Shown in pieces: positions 32,843 through 42,939 of a DNA stretch of 64,000 bases. Each line of letters begins with the position of its first letter. Position 1 is the first letter of the stretch. Origin of the DNA: Saturnia japonica (taxonomy: Eukaryota; Arthropoda; Insecta; Lepidoptera; Saturniidae); NCBI GenBank assembly GCA_033032175.1, contig CM065316.1, positions 32,115 through 96,114 of the forward strand, written 5' to 3'. The notes beneath the pieces are model-generated. The model made no database searches. It was given only the letters and a program-made list of their open reading frames with translations, and was not told the origin of the DNA. Position numbers and translations under genes: made by a program.

Positions 32843-33169
32843 ATCGTGGGGAAATCCTACATGGATCCGCCTCCCGAGCCGGGCAGCTCGAGAGGGGTAT
32901 GTCAGACTCTTACTGACTAAAACCCCACGGTGTTCTCCACACACCTATGTGGCCGGGGAGCAGGAACTGCAAGCAATAACTTCCACTCAACCCGGCAGGT
33001 GTCAGCCCCTCATGAGGGGCCTCTTCCTTCGGTCTGAGGGGTCGGATGATTGGACACCCTCTGACGAACCGTCGAGGGGCGCATCGAACACAGATGCGCC
33101 TCGCCTCGGGCCTGTACACTAACTGCAAGGGCGAAGGACGTGCCCGCGTCCAACGCCCGCAGGCCTTAT

Positions 33170-36100
33170 TTACGGCGGCTGTAGGTCATCCCTGACCCGT
33201 CGCCGCCGTACGGTTCGTCGACCGCGGGAGGGAAGCTGTGATGCCTGCTCCCTCTCCCTCTCCGCCGCCTCCTTAGTGAGCAGAACGTCCTCGCAGAATG
33301 AGGCGACGGAGTTCCATCCGGTCTCGCTCTCGACCATGGACTTCACAACAGTCGAGAGCGAGAGATCCAGGCCAATCACCGCGACGAGCTCGCGGCGTGG
33401 CGTTTCCCAGGCGGGACATTCTTCGAGGGTGTGCTGCGCGGTGTCCCTCGCACAGCCACAATGGTGGCACCCTGCAGTCGGTTCCCGGCCCTATACGACA
33501 CAGGTAGCTCCCGAAACAGCCGTGTCCCGAGAGCACCTGCGTTAGCCGGAATGTCAGGGTGCCGTGCCGCCTGGTTAGCCATTCGGCCAATACGGGCCGA
33601 ACGGCATCCACTGTTGCCACGCCCGAGCTCGGTCGCTCGAGTCGTCGGTGCCACTCGTCCACCACTAGGACTTGGTGGAACTGTGACCTCAGCGCCTCAA
33701 TTTCCCGAGGCGCGAGTCGTAAGCCTTGCTCCAGCGCCTCCACGCGTCGAAGATACAGAGACGCGTGGGCTCTCGCCTCCAGGTCCCAGGGTGGGGATCC
33801 GGCTAGAAGGGAGGCCGCCTCGAAAGAGATCGTGCGGTACCCACGGGTGGCCCTTATAGACATCGCCCGCTGCGGTCTTCGCAATTGGGCAATGTTCGTG
33901 GCCGTCAGGCCGTACGCCCATATGGGTGCCCCATACAAGGCCATAGACCGCACGATTCCTAGGTACAGCTTCCGGCAAGAGGAATTAGGCCCCCCCATGT
34001 TCGGCAGCAGTCGGGCTAACGCACCCGCTGCGCTCATGAGACGGGGAGCCAGTTGCCGGAAGTGCTCTTCGAAGGTCCATCGGCTGTCGAGGACGAGGCC
34101 GAGATACTTCATGGACGACTCGACACCGATGGACACGCCTCCCACGACAATCTGGGATCCTTGAGGCGGCGCATTCCGAGGCCCATGGAAGAACAGAGCC
34201 TCGGATTTACGCAGCGCCACCTCCAGCCCCAGTCGCCGGATCCTTCCAACGACTTGAGCGACACACGCTGTCGCTAACATCATTGCGTCGCGGTGCGTCT
34301 TCCCCCGGGCTAACACCAGCGTGTCATCAGCGTAGCACACGACGCTAGCGCCTCGGAGGAGCGCACCGCGCAACACCCAGTCGTATCCGATGTTCCAGAG
34401 TAGGGGCCCTAACACTGACCCCTGGGGAACACCGGATACGACGTCTCGCCGACACATCCCTTCTTGACCCGGGAAGGTTACGTACCTCTCACTGAGGTAC
34501 GCCCCGACTATGCGGCGGAGGTAGGACGGCACTCCATGAAACCGGAGTGCCTCTCTAATTGTAGCCCAGGGCAAGGTGTTAAAAGCGTTGGCGATGTCAA
34601 GAGACACTGCCAGAACCACCTCGCCCCGAGCAGTTGCTTCCTCCGCCTGGATCTTCACACGCATTATGGCGTCGATTGTGGAGAGCCCCTGGCGGAAGCC
34701 ATACTGGTTATCCGCCAGATCCGGTCCTATTGTTGTTAAGTGCTGGACGAGGCGGACTGCGATTATCCGCTCGCAGAGCTTCGCCACCTCGTCCAACAGC
34801 ACTATGGGTCGGTATGCGGACGGAGAGTCCGCAGGGCGCCCCGCTTTCCTGAGCAGGACCAGCTTGCCGGTTTTCCATAAACGTGGAAACCGGCCCTGCT
34901 GAAGACACGCCGTGAAGATTCCCAAAAGCCGGGGCTCGAGGGCCTCTTGAGCCAGGACCCATGCACGACCAGGTATGCCGTCAGGTCCTGGGGCGGTGTT
35001 TTTCGCTTGCATGCGTTTCACCGCCGCCCTCAACTCTTCCCGGGTCACCTCGGGGACCTCGTTGTCGTCGTCATAGTGGTCCGAGTTGGGCGCAGCCATG
35101 GGCGGAACCATCTGCGGTGGCGTGTGGTCTGCGCTTGAGGGGAACAGAGCGGCCACCACCTCTTGGAGGAGCTGCGGCTCAAGACTCTGGGTTACCGGGG
35201 GGGCACACTGACGTAACTTGCCACGTACCATTCGGTACGGGCGCCCCCACGGGTCCCGATTCAGCGTCTCCAGCAGCTCCTCCCTGGCTAGAGTCTTCGA
35301 TTGTTCGATAGCCCTACGGAGGGCCAGTTTGGCCGCTCTGTACTCCTCGTAGAGCTCCTCCTCCGTAGAAGACGCGGACTGCACGCGGCCTCGCCTGCGT
35401 CGCTCCCTGGTGTACCGGCGTCGGACAGCCACACACGCTACGCGCAATTGCGCGATTTCATCAGTCCACCAGTACACTTGACGCCTGGCGGGTACCGGCC
35501 CCTTAATTCGGGGCATTGCCGCGTCGCAGACCCGTGTCATTTCCACTCGCAGCTGCCCCGCCTCTTCGTCAACGTCTGCAGCCCGGTCGGATGATTCGTC
35601 AGTCACCCAGGCCTGCAAGACGGATGCCTCCAGAAGCGCTTCACGATCGAGGCGCTTCAACGCCCAACGCGGACCTTGCTCTGCGGGGGTCCTCCGGACT
35701 GGTCCGCCCGATGTTTGGGTGGAGATGTCGAACCGTATATATCGGTGGTCCGACAACGTCTCCACTCCCTCAAGGACTTTCCAGCCCGAAATACGGCGCG
35801 CTAAAGCAGGACTAGCGAACGTGAGGTCCACTATTGAACCGCCCTGCTGTCGCACGCACGTGTTGACAGATCCCCGATTAAGAAGAAGCAGGCCCGTTTC
35901 GATGGCCCACTCCTCCAGAGCCCCGCCCCTGGCGTCCGTTGACGGGGAACTCCAAGCCGTTGACTTTGCATTGAAGTCCCCGAGAACTAGGACGGGGCGA
36001 GGATTACTACGACCGACGACGCTGCCTAACTCCCCGAGAAGACCCTCGAAGTCGGCGAGACTTCTACTTGGGGGTGCATACACCCCCACTACCACCACGT

Positions 36101-36347
36101 CACCGAAATGCGCTACTGCGTACCCCTGACCCCTCGAGATGTTAGAGAAGGGCAGGGCACCAGCAGCGGCCTGGGACACTAAGGCCACCGAGCCGTCCAG
36201 ATCACTCACCCAGTTATCGGCGGGTGGGACAAAGTACGGCTCAGCCATCACGGCGACGTGGATCAACCCCTGCGCCATACTCTGTAACATGAGGTCCTGA
36301 GCTCTGGCGCAGTGGTTGAGATTACCTTGAAGAAAATGGAGTGCCAT
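33170..36347 (-). pseudogene. ORF2 endonuclease-reverse transcriptase, C-terminal frameshift (B2)
   Basis: It is open from ATG 36347 (an in-frame upstream ATG at 36362 exists) through the whole endonuclease and reverse transcriptase: LQGNLNHC, LGDFNAKS, SDHRYIRF, APGPDGIPG, DIANAFNT, SGVPQGSVLGP and YADDTLVLA. One extra C near 33489 shifts the frame just before the C-terminal CHHCGC motif, which continues in another frame to the stop at 33170 (DDLQPP). The catalytic domains are intact, so a product lacking the normal C-terminus could be made. TAATG couples it to ORF1. Confidence 0.88.
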
Positions 36348-38743
36348 TATAATTGATGACATTCCATTTCTGCCTCCTGGGACATTGCCGGCGTCTGAGT
36401 ATCCACCGGCAACGTTACGGGCTGAGAGGGACCCTTGCCCCTTTTCCTGCCTCTCCTCTTGGTACCTTTACTGGTTTTCGGCGCAGGCTTCCCACAAGCC
36501 CTACTGCCCACTCGATGACCGGCGGGCTTGTTATCGGCAGCACATACCGCACAATACGGAACTGCTTCACACCCACCGGCTTTGTGCCCCGGTTGACTAC
36601 AGCGGAAACACAATTCACTGCAGTCAACCTTACAGGTGCACTTGACACCTAGGTGCCCGCCTTGGAGGCACCTGAAGCACCTTGTAGGCCGGGGCGGCAG
36701 TACTTTCACCTGCGCCGAAACCCACCCAATAAGCAGGCGGCGGCCATCGCCCAGTCTTTTTGCTGCATCCACCGGACAAGACACCACAGACGTCCACAGT
36801 CCTCTTAACCCAGGACGGACGCCGTTCGTTTTGATTTGGTCCGGTGAACACCCTGCAGTTTCAGCAACCGCAGCGACCACTTCATCCGCCGTAATAGACT
36901 CATCCAGGCCCGTGATGCGCACGTCAGCACACCTCATGGGCCTGGAGACTTTGACACCTTCGGCTGGGACGGCTTCTCTTATCTTGGCCGCCAATGCATC
37001 CGCCTTTTCGCTACTTGCCGCGCCCGGTATCGTCAGGAGGTACCCCCCAGTTGCTGCCTTTCGCCACCGGATACCGGAAATGCCAATGTCAGCTATCCTC
37101 ACATCAGTCTTAATTTTCTTGAGGACTTCCAAGTAGGAGAGTCCTCTTTTCTGCGCCTCCGGCTGTACTGTGACCGACACTGCAGTAGTTTTCGGTGACC
37201 GGAGATTAGCAGGCTTCTCCTTCTTTGAGGCCGTCTTTTTCTTCTTTTTCTTCGGCTCCTCAGGTCGGCCGTTCTTTCCAACCAGCACCCATTCCCCCTC
37301 CGCAGGTTTAGATGCCGATGGTTCTTTTCTGCTCGTAGAAGGGGCTTGTGTTGCTGGCTTGGCTGCAACCTTATTCCCCTTTTCCCCTGCTGACTTTTGA
37401 GGAATAGGGACCTCAGACGGCCGCGCTTCCAGAGTAGCTACAGTTTTCGCCGCTATTTGTTCGGCTTTTCTGTCTGCAGCCAGAGGTGGTCGGAGTCGTT
37501 TCTCTGGCTGGAGCCTATCTTGGAAAGAATCCAAGCGGGCAGTCATGATGTTCATCATTCTCTGCACCGCCTGGTCTAACACCTCTACTGTAACCACTGC
37601 CGAAGAGTCAGTTTGAGGCCCCACTTGGCGAGGCTTCGGCAGTGGGGGAAACTCCTCCCGTGCCACAGCTAACCTTTTAGGAACTGGCAGAGAGGCAGAC
37701 TCCGAAAATGTGGCAGTTGCAGGACTGGGCACCTCTCTCACCACAGGCTCCAGAGAGCGGGCCTTTGCCATCTCAGCCCTTACGTCCGCGAGCTCTTTAC
37801 GGAGCTCTGCCACTTCTTCCGCCTGCTTGGAGTACCTCTCCTCTAAACTTGTGTAGGCAGCCTGGACCCTCACCAACTCTTCCGAGGTAGTCCGGCTGCT
37901 AAATTCTTGGATTGCGACAGTGATAGACGCCGCTGCATCCTTCAGGGCCTTCTGGAATGTGCCCTTGAGGTTATGGGATTTTTGGGCAACTTTTAGAATA
38001 ACCTCTACGTCACCAAGAACCCTCTTATTCAATTGGCAGGCAAGTTCCTCCACGGGGGCGGGGGCAGCATTTCCCTTCGCTGCACGCTCAAGCCGCGCCC
38101 GAGAGGCTAGCTCCGCCACCTCCTCCTCGGCTGAGAGACGGATTTCCTCCTCCTTGAGTTTTAGGTATCGCTCCTTTGCTGCTGCCATACCCGCATACTC
38201 CCCAGTGGTGATGGGTCGCCCTCTACCTCGCTTTGGAGACAAAACCCGAGGCCTCGTTGTTACTTCGATCTCGTCACCAGAAACGGAATCAGCAGCCGGT
38301 TCATCCATTGGATTATCGGGTTTCCGTTTTCGGAAAAACCTGCCCATATGAGGGGACAGTCCACCTTCAGCAGATTCCACAGTCTCCATCGTATCTGCGC
38401 TATTTTCACTCGCGTCTGAAAAATATTCGACGGAGAGACGGTCGATTGAAGGATTCCTCTTTAAAACCACAATCGGTATTGAATCGGTTGTCCTGTTGGT
38501 CGCCAAAGTCGTCGTTAGATCTTCACCTTGCAAAATTGTGCCCCCCCCAGAAAACGCGGGGCAGCCCGGGCTAGGCCCGGAGAGGGATTCTCCTGCTCCA
38601 TTGGAGCCGGTACCCTCCTGGGGTAGTTCATTTTTTAATTTTGCACTATCCATGTTTCCTTCCATTATATCAGTGGTCCGTATGCATGCCAGAGTCGTCG
38701 TGGAATGTTCCTGATCGGGAATCCATTTTCGTGCCAAGGTCAT
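36347..38743 (-). CDS. ORF1 Gag-like protein, open from internal ATG (B2)
   Basis: 798 codons from ATG 38743 (MTLARKWIP). Comparison with B0 places the original start at 38882, but two one-base deletions in the first LPQEGT module (near 38790 and 38815) cut that off. One LPQEGT...FSGGG repeat remains (38541-38624). It also has a coiled coil (EELVRVQAAYTSLEERYSKQ), TAVSVTVQPEAQKRG, and knuckles CFRCLQGGHLGVKC, CFRCSQPGHKAGGC and CAVCAADNKPAGHR. It is the longest uninterrupted B-type ORF1 in the window. Its stop TAA shares a base with the ORF2 ATG. Confidence 0.87.
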   Translation of the reverse strand: MTLARKWIPDQEHSTTTLACIRTTDIMEGNMDSAKLKNELPQEGTGSNGAGESLSGPSPGCPAFSGGGTILQGEDLTTTLATNRTTDSIPIVVLKRNPSIDRLSVEYFSDASENSADTMETVESAEGGLSPHMGRFFRKRKPDNPMDEPAADSVSGDEIEVTTRPRVLSPKRGRGRPITTGEYAGMAAAKERYLKLKEEEIRLSAEEEVAELASRARLERAAKGNAAPAPVEELACQLNKRVLGDVEVILKVAQKSHNLKGTFQKALKDAAASITVAIQEFSSRTTSEELVRVQAAYTSLEERYSKQAEEVAELRKELADVRAEMAKARSLEPVVREVPSPATATFSESASLPVPKRLAVAREEFPPLPKPRQVGPQTDSSAVVTVEVLDQAVQRMMNIMTARLDSFQDRLQPEKRLRPPLAADRKAEQIAAKTVATLEARPSEVPIPQKSAGEKGNKVAAKPATQAPSTSRKEPSASKPAEGEWVLVGKNGRPEEPKKKKKKTASKKEKPANLRSPKTTAVSVTVQPEAQKRGLSYLEVLKKIKTDVRIADIGISGIRWRKAATGGYLLTIPGAASSEKADALAAKIREAVPAEGVKVSRPMRCADVRITGLDESITADEVVAAVAETAGCSPDQIKTNGVRPGLRGLWTSVVSCPVDAAKRLGDGRRLLIGWVSAQVKVLPPRPTRCFRCLQGGHLGVKCTCKVDCSELCFRCSQPGHKAGGCEAVPYCAVCAADNKPAGHRVGSRACGKPAPKTSKGTKRRGRKRGKGPSQPVTLPVDTQTPAMSQEAEMECHQL

Positions 38744-38857
38744 TGTATTTAAATTAAGCTCATGTACAAATTTGCCCCCCCCAGAAAACGTGGGCAGCCC
38801 GGGCTAGGCCCGGGGAGGATTCTCCAACTCCTGAGGAGCTGGTACCCTCCTGGGGTA
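38541..38857 (-). repeat. two LPQEGT/FSGGG modules (B2)
   Basis: Modules at 38541-38624 and 38775-38857. The first has GCTCC-AAT-GGAGC and CCGGGC-CTA-GCCCGG hairpins. The second has lost single bases in two G/C runs relative to B0. Confidence 0.7.
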
Positions 38858-39246
38858 GTACTATAATATTTGTACAATCCATCACCTTTACCTCCTCCTC
38901 CAGTTCGCAGTGCGCCAGCCGGGATCGGTATGAAGACAACCACTCCCGCCAGCCGCTCCCCGGAATTGGGCCCTTGGGACTCAACTTGAGCCCTCATCGG
39001 CCCCAACCCGGTACTGAGTGCGCTGCTCACACGCCACACCCAGGAGTGTTTATCGGCTCTCCAGCCTAGATCCGTAGTGTTCAGCGAGACAGGGTCACCT
39101 CGAGAAGGATGTGGTTCTTCACCACGCACTACGGTCTTGAAGTGGCAGGCTAAGGCTCTCTCCGAAAGGAAAGAGCTGTATTGCGCCTGTGGGTCCACCC
39201 CCTGCAGATCAGAGATACAAGTACCTCATCACGCCTGCTCGACCCC

Positions 39247-39355
39247 ACATCCAGTCAACCTAACCTAACCTAACCTAACCTAACCTAACCTAACCTAACC
39301 TAACCTAACCTAACCTAACCTAACCTAACCTTTTTTTTTTTTTTTTTTTTTTTTT
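39247..39355. repeat. right target-site copy of B2, about 15 CCTAA repeats, poly-T
   Basis: ACATCCAGTCAACC leads into an uninterrupted CCTAA tract to 39330 and T25. Confidence 0.95.
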
Positions 39356-39360
39356 GTTAA

Positions 39361-39448
39361 CGCGGAGTGGAAAACCCGTCATGGGTACACACTCGAATTG
39401 GGGGGTCGAGTGGTTATGTGAGAGTCCTACTCACTAAAAAACTCCGCG
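39361..39448 (-). promoter_or_regulatory. 3'-terminal RNA fold, CGCGGAG/CTCCGCG variant
   Basis: Compared with D1 (CGTGGAG/CTCCACG), both arms changed so the stem is kept. The side hairpin is CACTCG/CGAGTG with a different loop. This is direct compensatory evidence. Confidence 0.72.
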
Positions 39449-39631
39449 GTGTACAGCCGCCCCATAATGGGGCGACGCGGGTACTGCGCTGGCATTCTGC
39501 CGCGCCGCCCGGCTAACCGGGCCCCGGCCTAATTAGGAGACAGCTATGTACACCCGATAGCCGTCTCCTCCTCCTGCCGAACCAGTGCAATGAGGAGACG
39601 GGCCCCCCCCGTCCCGTCTCCTCTGGTTCGG

Positions 39632-41520
39632 CTAGGGTGGCGGGAGTTGACGGATAAACCGCCTCCTCCTACCACCCGTTCTTCTTTGGCGGAGAGGGCC
39701 GCTCAGGGGATCCCTCTCGCGAACCCTCTCCGCAGCCTCCTTCTGCGAGATGACGTCCTCGCAGAAGGAGGCCATCGCCGTCCATGCTTGCTCGCTGCCG
39801 AGCATGGCTTTTACCACACTCGGCAGCGAGAGATCTCCCCCAACAGCTACGGCCAGAGTGCGGCGCTGCTCCACCCACGCAGCACACTCAGACAGAGTGT
39901 GCTGCGCCGTGTCTTCTACAGCCCCGCACTCGTGGCACGTAGTGTTTGACTCCCTCCTTGCAATCTTGTGCAGGTACCATCCGAAGCAACCATGTCCGGA
40001 TAGCACCTGCACAAGTCTAAAGTTCAGGGAGCCACGCTCCCTGTTGCTCCATTCCCGGAGGACCGGGCGGACAGCATCTATGGTATAATGTCCATAGCGC
40101 GCGTCCGCCAGGTCCTCCTCCCACCTCTTAAAAACATCCTCCCGGCCTCCCTCCGGACCCGGTCTACCTCTGTGGGAGCTGGAGGCTCCCCTAACTCTCT
40201 CCCCGCCGCCGTGAACCTGTACACGGCGGCGAGCACCTCCGCCTCCAACTCCCACGGCGGGGAGCCGGCAAGGACGCAGGCCGCCCCCGCGGACACCGAT
40301 CGGTATCCGCGAATGGCTCTCAGCGCCACGATACGCTGCGTAGAACGCAGCACGCGTCTGTTCGTGGCGCTGAGAGCATCTACCCAGATCGGTGCCCCGT
40401 AGACGGCCATGCTCCTCACCACCCCCGCAAACAGACGGCGGCAGCTCGCGCCCGGCCCTCCCGAGTTCGGAAGAAGCCGTCCGAGAGCCGCCGCCGCCCC
40501 CACTATCCGCGGTTCGAGTCCCTTGAAGTGGGACTCGAACCGCCATCGCCCGTCCAGGGTGAGGCCCAGATATTTTATCTGGGCCCCAACCCGGACCCTA
40601 ACATTCTCTACATATATGTGAGCCCCAGGAGGCGGCCCACACCGAGGCCCATGAAATAGAATGGCCTCGGTCTTCTCGGCCGCCACCCTGAGACCCAACG
40701 CCTTTATGCGCCCGACCACAAGTGCAACGCCCTCTGTGGCCAGGCGCGCCACCTCCTCAAATCTTCCCCCCCGGGCCACGACTAGGGTGTCGTCCGCGTA
40801 GCATAGCACTCGCAACCCCGAAGGGAGCGCTACGCGGAGCACCCAGTCGTAGCCCATGTTCCACAGGAGCGGCCCCAACACCGACCCCTGTGGAACACCG
40901 CACCCAATGTGGCGCCGGACCACACTACCTCCGCCGTCCACGAAGGCGACCTCCCTGCCCTGGAGGTAGTCCCCCAACAGCCGCCGCAGGTACGAGGGCA
41001 CTCCGAAAAAACCGGAGCGCCTCCCGTATAACACCGTGCGGCAGACTGTTGAAGGCGTTGGCGATGTCGATTGACACCGCCAACAACCTACCTCCCCCCT
41101 CGGCCGCCTCCACGGACCACTCCTTCAGGGTGGAGAGGGCGTCCAGCGTTGAACGCCCTCTCCGGAAACCGAACTGCCGGTCCGAAAGTACCGGCCCAAC
41201 TTCCTCCATGTGCCGGACGACACGAGACGCCAGGATGCGCTCCAGCATCTTCCCCGTGTCGTCCAGCAGCACGAGGGGCCGGTACGAGGACGGGCAGTCC
41301 GGGGGGCGACCCTCCTTCGCCAGAAGGCAGAGTCGCCCCATCTTCCAGAGCTTCGGGAACCTTCCAGCCGACAAATAGCGGTTGAAAAGCTCCCGAAGCT
41401 CTCCCCTCATGTGGTCCAACGCCACACACAACACCCGGCCCGGAACTCCATCCGGGCCTGGCGCCCTCCGCTTGTTGCGGAGGCGCTCCACCACCGACCC
41501 CATCTCCTCCTCAGTGACGG
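39632..41520 (-). pseudogene. ORF2 fragment: reverse transcriptase and C-terminus (D3)
   Basis: It starts without a natural ATG near 41520, inside the region before APGPDGVPG. DIANAFNS, GCGVPQGSVLGPLLWN, YADDTLVVA and CHECGAVEDTAQHTLSEC are present. Frame breaks lie near 41010 (A-run, same site as in D2) and near 40145. It stops after RRFIRQLPPP, as in D1. The endonuclease is absent. Confidence 0.87.
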
Positions 41521-41526
41521 GGGGGA

Positions 41527-41624
41527 ACCTAACCTAACCTAACCTAACCTAACCTAACCTAACCTAACCTAACCTAACCTAACCTAACCTAACCTAACCT
41601 TTTTTTTTTTTTTTTTTTTTTTTT
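41527..41624. repeat. about 15 CCTAA repeats and poly-T
   Basis: Perfect tract to 41599, then T25. It separates D3 from E1. Confidence 0.95.
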
Positions 41625-41711
41625 AGTTTGGGAAAACCCATCATGGGTACCCGCCCGCCGCGGAGGACAGCAGACGGGTTATGTGGGACTGTACCCACTA
41701 AAAACCCAAAC
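41625..41711 (-). promoter_or_regulatory. 3'-terminal RNA fold, GTTTGGG/CCCAAAC variant
   Basis: It has the same architecture as in A-D but different bases: outer stem GTTTGGG/CCCAAAC and inner hairpin GTGGG-TACAGT-CCCAC. The E2 copy is at 63211-63298. Confidence 0.7.
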
Positions 41712-41864
41712 ATCGCCTCCGGAGCGCTTGGGGCGTCGGGGGCACAGGAATCGCTTGCGCATTACCTCTGTGCCCACCGACAAGCGCTGCCCCCCCGAAG
41801 AGAGGCTCTCCCCACTGGGACGCCCATCACCGACCGCAGCCCCAGCCTCCGTTCAATTTTTTCA

Positions 41865-42098
41865 CGAGGTTTTATTCCTCGGTGATTTTTTAAGGAGGTT
41901 TTCTTCCTCCGGGTTCAGGCCCACACGTCCACCAGAACCCGACGCCTGGTGATTTTTTAACGAGGTTGTCTTCCTCGGTGATTTTTTAACGAGGTTTTCT
42001 TCCTCCAGGCTCCGGCCCCGCAGGACCAGAACCCCGCCCTTGTGATTTTTTAAAGAGGTTGTCTTCCTCTCAATTTTTTAGCGAGGTTTTCTTCCTCA
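41865..42098 (-). repeat. array of six GAGG-AAGAAAA-CCTC hairpins
   Basis: Units at 41865-41881, 41894-41910, 41961-41977, 41990-42006, 42054-42070 and 42082-42098. Closing pairs vary together (CGAGG/CCTCG, GGAGG/CCTCC, AGAGG/CCTCT), while the 7-nt loop stays AAGAAAA, AAGACAA or AATAAAA. On the minus strand most are followed by a TTAAAAAATC-like linker. One similar hairpin occurs in the A, C2 and D 5'UTRs. Confidence 0.75.
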
Positions 42099-42491
42099 CG
42101 GTCGCAGAGGACAGGGAGAGCGGCACAACGAAACACCGACACGCCTCTTCCCCTGCGACCCCACCGCGTCCGCCATCTTTTAGCGACGGTGGCGACCCCG
42201 TCGAGGCCGCGGAAGGTAGGGTGAGCGGCACAACGAAACACCGGCACACCTCTCCCGCCGCGGCCTATCTCCTTCAGCCGCGGTGCCTCCCATACGACAA
42301 CGCGGCTCGCCTCAGCGGCGGTGGCGCCCATACACCACCGCAACCTACTGTTGGCCGCTTCGTCTGGGCTCTTATGCCCAAAGCCCTGACTAGCAGCCTC
42401 GCCTGTGGGTTCCTCTTGGCTTCACCGTGGGGGACCAAGCCACGGTTACTAAGCCCCCCCGCCACGACAAGGCGGGAACCCTCCGGGGGGG

Positions 42492-42593
42492 AACCTAACC
42501 TAACCTAACCTAACCTAACCTAACCTAACCTAACCTAACCTAACCTAACCTAACCTAACCTAACCTAACCTAACCTAACCTAACCTAACCTAA

Positions 42594-42628
<35 letters not shown>
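42492..42628. repeat. about 20 CCTAA repeats and poly-T
   Basis: The longest uninterrupted CCTAA tract in the window (to 42595), then T33. Confidence 0.95.
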
Positions 42629-42630
<2 letters not shown>

Positions 42631-42939
42631 GTGGAGAAACCCGTCATGGGTACACACTCGCCCGGGGGGACGAGTGGTTATGTGAGACTCCTACTCACTA
42701 AAACTCCACGGTGTACCATCGGCCGCCATAGCGGGACGCCGCGGGCAATGCGGTTGCAATCGTCCGCGACGCCCCGACGGCTGGCCCCAATCGGGCCCCG
42801 GCGCTAAAGAGAGACAGTCTGGTACAACCCCAACTGTCCCCCAGTCGGCTGAACCAGTGCAATGGAAAGACGGGCCCCCCGACCCGTCTCCCCTTGGTCC
42901 AGCAAGGGCAGAGGAGAGAGGCGGTTAAGCGCCCCCCAC

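Larger units (their letters stand above)
32843..39246 (-). mobile_element. full-length family-B element, B2
   Basis: About 6.4 kb with 3'UTR 32843-33169, ORF2 (one frameshift), ORF1 (open from an internal ATG) and a leader ending GGGGTCG. It inserted one repeat from the truncated 5' end of D2, leaving a 14-15 bp target duplication. Confidence 0.92.
39356..41526 (-). mobile_element. 5'-truncated family-D-like element, D3
   Basis: It has the 3'UTR and the reverse-transcriptase half of ORF2, and ends abruptly at about 41526 against AACCTAACC. The tail begins GTTAA rather than a clean A-run boundary. Its 3' fold has diverged but is still paired. Confidence 0.88.
41625..42491 (-). mobile_element. 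non-coding telomeric element E1
   Basis: Its 867 bp lie between poly-T and telomeric repeats. No open frame resembles ORF1 or ORF2. It has its own version of the 3' fold, an array of six short hairpins and an approximately 105-bp partial duplication (GCGGCACAACGAAACACCG at about 42119 and 42222). No ribozyme fold is seen at its right edge, so it is either a 5'-truncated copy of an element with a very long 3'UTR or a SINE-like passenger. A second copy is at 63211. Confidence 0.75.
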
